Shown here in pieces: positions 1 to 12,400 of a DNA stretch of 64,000 nucleotides (its first letter is position 1; each line of letters opens with the position of its first letter). A model generated the notes under the pieces. The model searched no databases. It worked only from the letters and a program-made list of their open reading frames with translations, and was not told where the DNA came from. This DNA comes from Enoplosus armatus (taxonomy: Eukaryota; Chordata; Actinopteri; Centrarchiformes; Enoplosidae): the NCBI RefSeq assembly GCF_043641665.1, contig NC_092196.1, forward strand, positions 16,303,692-16,367,691, in the 5' to 3' direction. The translations under genes were made by a program, and so were the position numbers.

Positions 1-3000
1 GTCACTGACCTCCAATTTAGAAATGAGCATTTTATCCAAAAGAAAAAGCTAATTAAAATTACTTTTACCTTCATTTTCTAGACAGTTTTTCATTAATAGC
101 AATTTTTCATTACATTATCTTTGCATATACTGTATGATGTCATTCATTAATTTGTACGTCTTCTTTTTTCTTCATCCAATCCTGTTTGATCTCAAATTGT
201 ATGTTAATTCAGTCACTTTTAACGCATTAAATTGGTAAATGCATTTACAGACTTACTTGGGGTTGATGAGGCAGTAGCCACTGCTGACGTTGGTTATTTC
301 TATGGTGCAGTTTCTGTTGGTGGTGAGAGTGGCTGACACAGCTTCTGCTGTTTCTGGCATCTTGGCTGCGAGAGGAACAGGGCTGAAAGCTTAGAACAGT
401 ATATCTGCTAACAGGTCACCATTCAGCAGCTATTGTGTAGTAACTGGATAGTTTTCTGTTATATAACAGATATGAAGAAAAGACCTGAGTATTTATTTTA
501 TGCGTCATATTGGGTCAAAAGAAAGTGTCCCTTTTATAGTCAAACCAAGCTCCTGAAAATGATGTATACAGTACATGCTCTACAGTATGTGTATACACAA
601 TGTGAAAATAGCTTAAATATATGACAACTGCTCTTATCCACCCGAGACTGAGAAAAAGGTTTTCAAAAGGACAATTAAGACATACACAAGCCAAACTATT
701 AAGCTAATCTTGCTAAAATTAGGAGTATTTATATTCACCTTTTGGAGTTAAACACGCAAGTTGTGATCGACAGCAGCGACAAGTTCCTTTTTCTCAGTTC
801 CTGGAGAGGTGGAGAGTCTCCCGTGTCTGATTACACCTCTACAGTGCTTGTTCCAACACAAGCACGGGCGTGTCCACCATGAAATGAGCATACACCTTCG
901 TTCATGGAAAATCATATCTCAAAAAGAAGCGCTTGGGTCTCCTATTATCCCATGATCACAATATATGATAAAAATTATCAATAATGCTAATGAGGTGGAT
1001 CATTAAACTAAATCAAGTATGAATTAGACAACATCTCTGTGTCAGGATATTTGCATTCACATCCAACATGGGTGATATTGACATCACCTCTGTAAGGATT
1101 AAGGACCTAAGGTGATTTCAAGAAGATTATTTTACTTCACTTCAGTGTAACTTTATGCAGCACATTGTTGTGAAATCTTATGAGATTATATACTCTGAAG
1201 TTTAAACCTTATCTCAATTGTTGTTCTTCAGTTTTTGTATTAGTTTAATTGATTTCATTTCATCACCTCTTTGCTGTTATGAGACCCTTTGCAGCTCAGT
1301 TCAGTACATATTATTCGTATTTCATAAAGAACCTTATGGAACATCACATGTTCTGACGTGCTTAGACTGAAACTACACTTTCCCAGGCATTGCTCAACTG
1401 ATTGCTTATTGTTGTTGCAGGTGATGGCTGGCGACAGATTCCTATGGGAACCTCCCTACATCAGTCACAAATTTCAACACACTGTCTGACGCTTATATCA
1501 CTAATTCTTTTACTGCCGACTCTGCTCCCACTGGAGTGTGGAGAAGAAGAGGAGACACTCCCTTTTCCATGTTGGAGTAACTAACAAAAACAATGTATTA
1601 TGTAACACAGCATGGTACGCTGCGGTGTTATATTTATCCATAAGATTATAGGGCCTGAGGGTCTTCCCAATTAAGTGTGTTTTGCAAACTTTGTGTGCTT
1701 TGAGATGTGTTCATTATTCCACCAACCAATTCAAGTAATGTTATGGCAGCTGTTCTATTCCATACATCAGGCGCCTGGAACTTGATTTAAATCCTTCAAC
1801 TCCAAAATGCTTGAAGTCACCAGATGGCACCAAACATGCATTTGCAGAAATGCATTTGCACTACACAGACTTTGTCAGTTTATGCTTGCTTTCTGATGGT
1901 TAGCCAGTGACCATGGCAGAAAATCCCTGACAAACATTACATAATCAGCATGCCCTTCATTACGTCCTGTGAAAAGGGCATGGCTGCATTCAAAAAGAGT
2001 CATGGAGGTAACACTATACATCAAGAGCCATATATGGAATATAATATATGTAATGGAAAATTATAAAATTGTTGGTTTAAACAGACTCATAATAGTGTGT
2101 TACATATTATGAAAAGCTCAGCAGGAGTCTTACTACAACTAATTCAGTCTCATACATGAAATGAGTGAATCAAAATTTGCCAATGTGGAGCTGAGCCTGA
2201 CCGGGTGAGTCTGAGATGTCCCAAAATGTCCAACATACGGAGGATAAAAACCATTGTGACATGACCTCTCCTCTGCTGCCACCTTCAGGGCAAACATAAT
2301 GACATTTAGTTATTTGTCAAACTTTTGTTTTCTTAGGTGAAGACAGAATTTCTACGCTAAATTTCACATTTTTTTGCATCACTAAAACACAAATCTAGAA
2401 ATAGCAAAGTTACCAACTTTTCATCCATCCAATAAATTTATTTTTTCTGTGTGTTGAGGAGTGTTCTTTGAACTGCACATGAAGGGATTTAAAATGCGAA
2501 AACATAAAAACAAAAAACAACCCGCCCGCCCCTAATCTTTCTTTTTTTCTACAAGAAGTGGGCATCCTCTCTGCAACACATAATCACCCATTCAGTAACA
2601 CACATACAACCATCATCAATTGATTTAAGTCAGAATTAATTCAAATTTCCTTTATGAAGCAGCTCTGTTAAATTTAATCACGCTGTGGAGTTATCTTTGC
2701 AGTTTCTGAGAACAGTTAGTAAGAGGCAATTAAGAAGGTGACAAAAAGACAGAATGTCAGTAATCTCTATTCATAGGTTCCTGAGGCTTTTAAAGTGTTA
2801 TGATGACAAAGATAAATGTACGCTTAAGATGAAACCATATTTAATTATAGAGGCTGCGGTATCAGCATCTCAACCTCATGTCACTCACGCTGCTTTTTTA
2901 GTCTGTTAGACACCTTTACTTACATCCCTCTCTCAGTCTGTTTTATATGAGAAAAATTTGTCAAGTTAATGGTTTGTTGAAATAGTTGCAATAAATTCTC

Positions 3001-5402
3001 TTTGTCAGAATCATATGATAGATAATAACAGCCACCATTAACCCCAACTCTGAGTGAAAGCTAAACAAATACAATATTTAATAAATATTACTCAACACTC
3101 CGTTTCCATTAGATTGTTCGTTTACTTTTATCTATTCAACCTTGATACAGTAAAGTGAAATGTTATGTCTTCATGAGTGAAGGCTTTACTGCACACGAAA
3201 TAGCTGAGCCATGGACTGCATGTTCATTTGTACAATAGCACAGATTGCAATCAACACCTTGATGTCATTACAATGTTTTTGTTTCCATTAAGCCACTTTG
3301 GGTGATAAATACAGTACACCGTACTGTACGCAGCAACGAATACAGACACAGGCTTGAACACATGGGCACACTTTGTAGAAAGGGCTGGTAGGGTGAAAAC
3401 AGTCTTTACTCTGTCAAGTGCAAGCTTACAGCTAGCAATATGAAGTTAAGAGGACAAACGGCAGTGGATAGGTCATCAGCAATAAGGATGAAACACTGAG
3501 ACAACATACAGCAAGGAGGAAAGCAACACATCACAAACATTCGCTCATCAGTTGGTGAACTGCTGTAGCTGGTGAGTTTACCATCAACTGGCTAGTCAGT
3601 CACAATAGCTCCCAGAGTGTCTCTCTATTTTCACTCTACTGTTCTGTTTACTTCCCCCTGGCATTTTTAAAACATATAGTTTAAAGATATGTATTATTTA
3701 GTCTAATGGACAATGAGAAGCAGGTGTGCAGGCAGGTGATGTGTCAGGTGACAGACTGGGGACACCTGGTGGGCAGGTGTGGAACAGCATGTCCGAAACA
3801 GCAGGACATGTACGTAAACAGCCAAATGAATCAGAATCAGATGCAGAGGAGCAGGAATGGGGCGGATGGAGCAGCTGTTGCCATGACAACGTCCGTAAAT
3901 CATTCACAAATAATTTTGATAGCATGTAATAATATGTGTAGAAATATGAGACTGTCACAGGCTTCCTAATCTGGTTTATGATATTTGTCCTCAGATCAGG
4001 TGCAATTGTCAGACATTTTCATGACTGATTTACAACACGAAGAAGAAGCCTCAACAAAAACATGAAGAGGACAGCCTCCGTCATTCATTTCTATCAGTGT
4101 CCAATACTATATATATCTAATCTACCACTAAAAAAAGGTGGATTTTAGAGCACCAGTTGTTATGTGTGTGTATGTAGTCTCCAATATGTGCATTTGTTTG
4201 TCGTGTGGACGCCTCCCAGCTCTTATGTCCATTATCAGACACAGTCAAGCCCTGTCATCCAATGCTTGATGTCTGATTTTGTTTTGACCTTTTCCCAGAA
4301 TCCCTCGTTCGCTACCAAATGTGATATCGACATTGTAGAGCTCTGGGATGTAGAATTGGCCACTTAGGATGTGTGAAAACAACCATGATCGTAAATTGCT
4401 CCTCTGGCGCTAGCTTAGCAGATGTGCCAGACCGATTTTAGATTGATATGACTGTGTACTTCTAAATATGCATCGGTGCATTGGTCCTTACATTTCTTTC
4501 TGCTCTTTGACTGTCTGGAGACAAAGCATTCCACAAGATTTACACAGCAACCATGCATTACATTAAAGATTTAAATGCTTTTTTTAAAATCTAGTAATCG
4601 AGAAGTGAAAACACAACCTATGAAGTCGACCACTTTGCAGCTGTAATGATGTGTAACATCAGAGACATCTCTCTCTCTTGAGGGCACACTTCGGTTCTTA
4701 CCTCTTTATTTCTGCTGTTATATACGATGATAATTGTTTTCCTGATGGCAGTGCTTTTTAATTGTCACTTTTTAGACCAATCATTTTATAAAACAGTGCC
4801 CACCCCCAAGCTGCCATCTTACATATTTCATTCATGATGTAAAATGTGTAAGAAATGTCCCCTCTTTAATGAAATACTCACTCCAGCTCATATTTATCTA
4901 ACATTTTAAATTGTGTCCAATCTGGCAACATGTATGTACCAACAAGACACACAAACACAAAACATAATGTTTTGCCTTTCATTATGGTCTTGTTCAGAAT
5001 ATTGTTCACTTTTGGAATTAGGAATTATTTTCATACAATTTGCATAAAGCATAATTTCTGGAGACACAAATTGTAGAGGACACATCTGTTTTGTTTTGCT
5101 TGAGAGACTACATACTCTAAATTCTAATCCTACAAATCTGTGTAGACTCTAAACAACATACAGTACCTGATGGAGCAAATGAAAAGGTCACTGTGGTTTG
5201 TTTGTTTCAAGAATGTTGTATGACATTATAGTTTTGTCTCAAAGGTCTGACATAATACACTCGGTCATTAACAGACTGTGTCATATTGTGTGATGTTGTT
5301 AATAATAATAATAACCTTGCCAGGTTAATCAGTATGAAATTGTAATTGTCTGTAAAGAAGGAGAGATATTTATCTTGACTGAAAAAATGTAATAGGTAGA
5401 GG
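1..5402. other. Gene-free AT-rich flank
   Basis: No coding region supported. The open frames here (for example 3706-3969 plus and its antisense partner) show no recognisable domain. The one notable structure is a dense set of CAGGTG E-boxes at 3721-3779. Confidence 0.6.
3721..3779. promoter_or_regulatory. Cluster of five CAGGTG/CACCTG E-boxes
   Basis: CAGGTG begins at 3721, 3733, 3745 and 3774, and its complement CACCTG at 3763. That is five copies in 59 bp, with starts 12, 12, 18 and 11 bp apart. CAGGTG is the E2-box bound by ZEB, SNAI and E-protein bHLH factors. Function is inferred from motif density alone. Confidence 0.35.
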
Positions 5403-5721
5403 ATAACACTTTACTTTTAGTCCCCCTATTTAGCATCTATAGGGAGAAAAATATTCAGTAATGGTTTATATGTATATTTTACGTGTTGATGTACAGTATT
5501 TGACAACAATTATAACTTCTCCTATTATTACAACTATATTTTACTATATTGTCTTTCATTATCTATTTATACACCACCCTCCACTTATAATTGCACACAG
5601 GAGGAGTTATAGTTATATAGTTATAGTTATAGCAAATAAATGAATAAATGCTTATCTGCATTACATTACAATACACTATAGTGTGTAACCATTGCTAAAT
5701 AGGGAGAGAGTAAGGTGTTAC
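5403..5721. mobile_element. MITE-like element with terminal inverted repeats
   Basis: The left end (5403-5434, ATAACACTTTACTTTTAGTC...CTATTTAGC) and the right end (5694-5721, GCTAAATAGGGAGAGAGTAA...GTGTTAC) are imperfect inverted complements of about 28 bp. The interior is AT-rich and non-coding. This is the layout of a non-autonomous DNA transposon. Sequences starting ATAACACTTTACTT are frequent in fish genomes as I recall. It ends only 22 bp before the next element. Confidence 0.65.
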
Positions 5722-5743
5722 AAATGATACATATACAGTAGAG

Positions 5744-6496
5744 CAGGGGTCAGTTTTTCTCCATTGTTCTTTGGGGGGGTCAATATTTTACGGGTGCGTG
5801 GAATTGGAGGCCTGAATGTTTTCATTTGTTTATTTCTTATATTAAGTAATGTAGCTGAAGCCAGATATAATTTTTCCCATTAGTAAGTGAGATCTAACAG
5901 ACAGCAGCTTATTTTAATACTCAGAGAGTAGAAAAGACTAGAAATCTAGAAAGGTTATTTATGCTTCATTTGTGGTTCAATAAAAGCAGTGTTGATGTTG
6001 TTCTCATCAGCACTCACATCATTTCTGTTAGACTGCTATCTACTGTATTTGCGTTTGGGAGAGACAAATCTGTTCTGATCAAACAAGCTAAAGCCGTGGA
6101 ATTAAACTGTGTGAGAATTCACAGAGTACTTGTTTCATTTAAATTCAGTCCATTATATTTCATTTTGGCATTATTTCTTTTATTATGTTTTATTTCTGTT
6201 ATTATTACTGTGTTGTTATCTGGTAAGTTAATCAGACTTAATTTCAGCACCATGCTCTGTTTGAATGGCCTGAAGTAGAACGAGGCAAAGAAGCCTCTGT
6301 TTGCGTGGCTCTCCTCATGTGGGGGCAGTATTAGATGTAACAACGTCATATTTATTGTGATTTAGTGGAGCCTTGCATTTATCCTGTAATCTGCAGATTT
6401 ATGCAATAATCATGTGCGTTTTAATGTAGATTGTGAAATAGAAAAGTTCAGTTTTCATTGGGCCGTGGTCCATAGGTCACTATTTGCTCACCTCTG
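5744..6496. mobile_element. Degraded non-autonomous hAT-like element
   Basis: The left end reads CAGGGGTCAG and the right end reads CACCTCTG (complement CAGAGGTGAG). The subterminal GGGCCGTGGTCC (near 6460) is typical of hAT elements. The flanking 8-mers (CAGTAGAG and TTGAAGAC) match at only four positions, so any 8-bp target duplication has decayed. The 105-codon plus-strand frame inside (5961-6278) shows no transposase motif. Confidence 0.5.
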
Positions 6497-6499
6497 TTG

Positions 6500-9400
6500 A
6501 AGACTTTGTCTGCTATTGGACATTTTCAAATGTCAATGCACTGGCAGACGTTCTCTCATCACACTCTAATTTATATTCCTAGTCATGCTGTCTACTAAAA
6601 ACAAACAAACAACAAGATCAAATGATTTGTGTACTTTAACATTTGTGGGCATTGCACATTTAACAGCTGCACATTTTTCCCTGTTAACATTTCATTTCAG
6701 CAGGTTCTTTTGAGTTTGAATGGATAAGAGGAAGAAGAGAAATTCATGGTCATCGAAATTGGATACTTTTCACTTAATTTATCTCCTACATACACAAGAT
6801 GACCACTTGAGATTGTCTGATGAAACCCTGCATGCTTTGACAGACTATAAATTTCATGGTTCAAGGGAGCATTGCTCTGGATTTTATGATGTAGAGCCAT
6901 GTACACTTTCTCAAAAGTAGAAATGTAAAATTCCAGACAATCAGTTAAGCTAGAGATCCAATCAATGAATATAAATACCCCTTTTTTTATACATCATATT
7001 ACTGCTGCATAAACTCTTACAATTTCATCAGCCTTGAGAATGGGCGATTCTGATTAATCCTTTCAGTCATCAAAATGGTCTTCAAAGGTAAAGGTTCTCA
7101 AACGTGGGGTAATGGGTGGGGGGAAGCAGAGGGGGATTATGCAAACTTCACAGTGATTAATTTTGGCCTGAGACGTATCTCCACTGATGGTAGCCGGGAG
7201 AGGAGCATATTGATTGATTGCTGCAGGGGGCGCGAGGTTCTGCACATTTACTTTTTGATGAATAGGCTGTCAGAGCCACGAACAACCAAATATGGCTCCG
7301 TAAATGAATGTTTAAGCGATTATGGTATAAGTGTAAATATTACACATCCATTAAGGAGGATTACATTTGGTGCCACTTTGAAGAGGGGAGGAAATAAAGG
7401 GGACAAGCCCGCAGAATATCCCACAGCAGAGTAGGTGCAAGGAGAAATGTGGTTTTAATCTGCATAATGTTTTTAGAATTCTAAATAGGAAAGTCCTTGA
7501 CATTAATCTGTGGGTGCGCGAGTGTCTGTGCATGCATGCGTGCAAGTGTGTATGTTTATGTAAGCTGGTGTGTGTTTTCAAGAGGGCAAGGGCTGAAGAT
7601 GGGGGCTTTAAGTTGACAGAGCATGCCAGTGCATCCACCCGCTCAAATTACCACACGATAAAACGCATCCGGGGTGTTGCACTGGAGGTGAGAGTGGGAA
7701 TAAACGCCTGCTTCAAAGATGATTTGTGCTCAGCGCGGATTAATTCTCCCACCTAAGAAAAATCAATAGCACGGTGTGCAATAGGAATACATTTGTGTCA
7801 CCTCTTGGGGACAAGGGAGAGAAAACACAGCTCAGGAGCAGGTTTAGACAATACTCATCAAAATGTCACCCAGCCAACAACTGGACTGGTTAAGAGGCTC
7901 ATTCTGGCTGTAATTAAGAACTCTCTCTCTTTGTATCTCCCTCCATCTCACAGCTCAATGTGAATTAAATACGTTTTTCCAAAATAGCACTTGTGTAATC
8001 TTTAACTTTTGAAGCCTCAGCATTTGATCACTCAACGTATGCAAATATATTCACCATATTCATCATTCATTGTTCAAGTAAGCACTTCCCGTCTCATTTT
8101 TGTCATGCAATCCCTTACAGTCAATCCTTGTATCAGTAATTTATTTAAAAGGCAGACGGACTATTTGCTTGATTTAATTACTGGAGAGAATACTTAACGT
8201 ACATAAACACACATGTACACAAGCTGTTATTGGAGAGGAGTTCACACATACACACAGAAAACATACACATCATGAGCACAAAGAGATATGGATTTCAAAC
8301 ACAAGCAGAAATCCCACTGGGAGAAACCAAGTGCATTTTCTATTTTCTATTTTCTCGACAGAATGTCAAAAGATTGAAATGAAAACAAATCTGTTATCCT
8401 CATTGTGGGCTCATTCTGCCACAATTCTGCTAATTAACAAATCTGAATACTTAATGCTTTTTTCTGTCCTGTAACAGCTTGCTATGTTTTCTGAAAAACA
8501 TCTTGACTTTTGACCTTGACGGCCACGTTATCTTTCAAAGACATTTTGGGGACATTATCTGCATCATGCAAACATGCTGTATCGTAGAGTTTGTCACACA
8601 TTTCCATATCCCCAGACAGACCGTCCTCGTCCTCGCATTGACTATATGAGCACCAGGGCCTCTGTTTGCCACTGATCTTCTGAAGAGAAGACGGACAGTA
8701 GATCAATAAGCTCCCCACCCTCCATCCCATCTGTAGGCATTGGCTTTTCTTCTGTTCAAACCCCTCCACTCTCCCCCCACCCAACCCCTCTCTTTCCCCA
8801 AATCGTCGCTCTGTTATCACATCCTCCAACAGCCCTCGTGCAGCCTGTGTGACGGCTTGATCCTTTGCCTTTCACTCACACACCCACAGCCCTGTGCCAC
8901 CCTTCCTGCCGCCCCCACCGTCCTCTGCTCCGTCCTGCTTTATAAGAAATATAATCCCATCGATCCAAAACCCGATGGGAAGTGTTGATCTGTAAACAGA
9001 CGAGTGCTCAATAAGAGCTGTCCAGTCCTCTAGAGACGGAGGGATGCTAGGTGTTGGGGTGAGTGGGGGTTGTTCTCGGTGCAGCTGGTACTGGAGAGGT
9101 GTGCTTGTGAGAAGGGCTGCTGTGAGAGGAGAGAAGGTGGTGGTGGGGAGGTCTTAGTATATGTGTGTCTTGGCATCATTTATCAGTTTTATTGCTTTCT
9201 TGTCTTATTGCTGGCTGCCATCGCCCCTCACCTGGCCCTCCTGCTCCCAGTAAACCTCCCTCCCATCCCTGCCGCAGCCTCACTTCTATAAAACTATATT
9301 CTACAGTGCAATTAAAAGTCCGCAGCTCAGGGTGAACAGATGAAAGGTGTGACATTTTGCTTTTGACTGACGATGAATTCAGAGTGACGGGCCGGACAGA

Positions 9401-12400
9401 CGCATTCAGGCATGGATATGGATTTATTTTTTCCCCTTATGTTCCCACAGTCTCCTCACAGCCCCTCCACTGCACCCTCCTGCCTTCCCTGCTGTCTTAT
9501 TTTGCCTCTTCCTGAGGTGATGGGGCCTCGCTGTAAGGGAGTGCGCCCCACACCCCACCTCATCCTAAATCACTACATGACAGTTTAAAAGGGCACAAAG
9601 CAATGGATGGCTTTTTTTCTCCGTGTTTCCATGGTTATTTTCTTTCTCTTAACCCTTTCTCTTTTGTGTCTTTGATGAAGCGAGTGGGTCTATCTGTAAT
9701 TACGCTGCGTCTGCGTCAAGGTCATGTGTCACTGAGAGAGTGAGGCACAAACTTTAGCCAGACGGAGGGTTTTTCTCTGGTTGATGCGTGAGAGGTGCAG
9801 AATTAGGATTGTTTTTGGCCGTTACATTTTTAGTGCAGAGTCAGAGGTGCCATTTCAGTCCCTCCGTGCTCCAATACAGGATTTACCTTTTCCATCTAAA
9901 CTGAACTTGGGTTAACATGGACCATCTCTAGCCACAGGTGGGGGACGCCTATGCAGTAATGGCTTTTTGTGGTCAGGCTATTGATTTAAAGCATACCTAG
10001 CTTTAGTGGATGCTTAAAAGTGACAATGACACTGAAACATTCAGGAATTAGTATAAAATTCCCAAAATGAAATGGCAGTCATATCAGATGCATTTTTAGA
10101 TGCAACCACAAATTCAATGTAAGTGTTTTCTTCACTAAAAACTCATCAGACATATAACATCTTGTTAACCTTGATAACATTTTTCTAATGATCAATCAAG
10201 ACTAAGATGATGTTACGGCTATGGGTAAAAACATACATTCATACTGTATATGCAATACATATAGTAGAGGTAATAGGTATAGCAGTAGTGCAACAATGGT
10301 ACTGTAAACATACTATTTTGAATGAACAATCTGGAAAATATATTTATGTATTAATTTAACACCCTAAAAGCTGTAGGAAAAATAATGTTGGCCAGCAACA
10401 TCAATCTATACTCAAACATCGGCACATTCAGTATTGATTGGAACAGTCCACAAAACCAACAGAGGCCTTAAGGTCAAAGGCACATTCTTGCGAATGACCT
10501 GTAAAACAAACTGTACGATTAAAAGGTGTCATCAATACTGACACCTTAAACTCTGCTAACACAGGTCCCTAACAGAGTGTGTGCCCACATAAAAACTCTC
10601 CATCTCTGGTTTCTGTGATCCAAAACCAATCAGTCTTCAAATGCTGTAACTTGGAAGCACCATGTGAAACAGATGTGGGCAGAATGTGCTGTTTGAAAAC
10701 ATCCTCATTACAATGAAACTCGGGCAGCTTGGAGGAGATAAGCTACATGAGAGAAGCTCTGTTCTTTGTTATGTCTGGATACTTCTCTCTACATCTGCTC
10801 GATTGGTATTTAAAGAGTGACACTGAGCAAGCATGTACATTGGGCATTCCTGCTTTAACTATGCCTTTAACGCCACCAGCCAATCCACACATTAAGCCCA
10901 ACTATTCCTACTAGTCTAGTCTACTACTAGTCCTACTTGGGCTCCCCGCTTCCTCAAATGTCACAAATACTCGAAAAACGCTGCATACACAGAGATCAGC
11001 AGGTCTGATTCTGCTGTAAAACGGGTTTAGCAGCGGCCCAAGGTGCATGCTGTGAAAACATGGAGAGTTGTTATTTCCAGTTTGACCCATGACCTGACAC
11101 ACAATGGGGAAGAAGAAGAATGGGGAAGAAGCAGAGATGAAAACAATCTCCCTAAAGTAAACACATGACATACACAGAATGTAAGTAGCATGCATGAGAC
11201 AAGAATAATTTCTGTCTATTGAATTAATGGACATATCACAAGTGGCATGCCATCCATCAGACACCAACATGACCAGACAGGACCATTGATCCACCAACGT
11301 TCCCAGTCAGCAATAGTCAGGTGGCTCTCAGGCTCCAAGCTTCAGATCCAAACACAATGTCCCACTTTCTGAAGGAAACAGAAATTAATTTCCATATGGG
11401 CAAAGAATAGCAGAAAAATATGTTTTTTACAGAAGCAAAGGTTGAAAATATACTAGATCGGTCCAAGAAGTGCTGGCAAAAAGCAAACCTGACTCATCAA
11501 ACAAATGTGCCGTACTAATACTGCATAATTAGAACAACAGCAAATTATCATTTAATGAGAGAGGTTTATCAAACATGTGTTTTGTTTGTTTTGAAAATGG
11601 CTAGAGTTTTGCTGAACTTGTAAGTTGTCCAGAAAAGATTATCTCACATATGGGAAAATAAGAAGCCAAAACATGTAATAAAAAGATTTTCTCCCAAATC
11701 TGAGCTCAAATTGGATATTTCATTATTATGGGTGTTGCGCCAGCTGTAACCTGCCTTTATTGCTGTTTTATTGTGTTGTCTAAGATAACATTGTTTTTCT
11801 GCTATTACAAGTATGACATATTGGTGTTTCTTGCCTTTTTATGACAATTTCTACAAGTATGGCAAGACATCATCATTTCAATCTGGCTAAAATGTTGGCA
11901 GGATTTGGTTGTGCAGACTTGGGTCTATTTAAGATGAGAATCAGCTGCAGTTAACAGCAGGCTAGCTTTGGGCCAGTGTTGGCCCTGGGATTCATCCCAA
12001 GCATAATCAATATACTGTACATAAACTTGTATTTCCCATAGTGATGTTGGGTGTAATGAATCTTGTCAATTCCTGTCAATTAAAAACACATTTTGTCTCT
12101 TCTTCAATGTATGTTCACATCTTCATCCTCCTCAGCATGCACAGTAATATCTGTGGGGTGCTCTGTCGTTTCTGCCATGTCATAACTTTAAACAGGAATT
12201 ATATTGTCATTGCACCAAAAATATAGTTCTAATACCAATACCATGTGTATCAGAACTAAACCAAAAATCAACAAATAAGAGGGAGGGATTATTCCTGCAT
12301 GCTTGATCATAGTGTAATCAACTCCTTAGTAATCAACAGATGACTGCAATTGCCAGGCAAACCCCAGAGTGAACTTGACAGATGGTTGGGACAGAAAAAT

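Noticed and set aside
6243..6255. TTCAGCACCATG as half of an RE1/NRSE silencer
   Set aside because: Only the left half matches; the GGACAGCG half is absent, and it lies in an hAT-like element.
7075..7434. 119-codon plus-strand frame
   Set aside because: Composition fits a conserved non-coding block; the translated sequence resembles no family I know.
10911..11297. 128-codon minus-strand frame
   Set aside because: Residue composition is random, with no motif or context.
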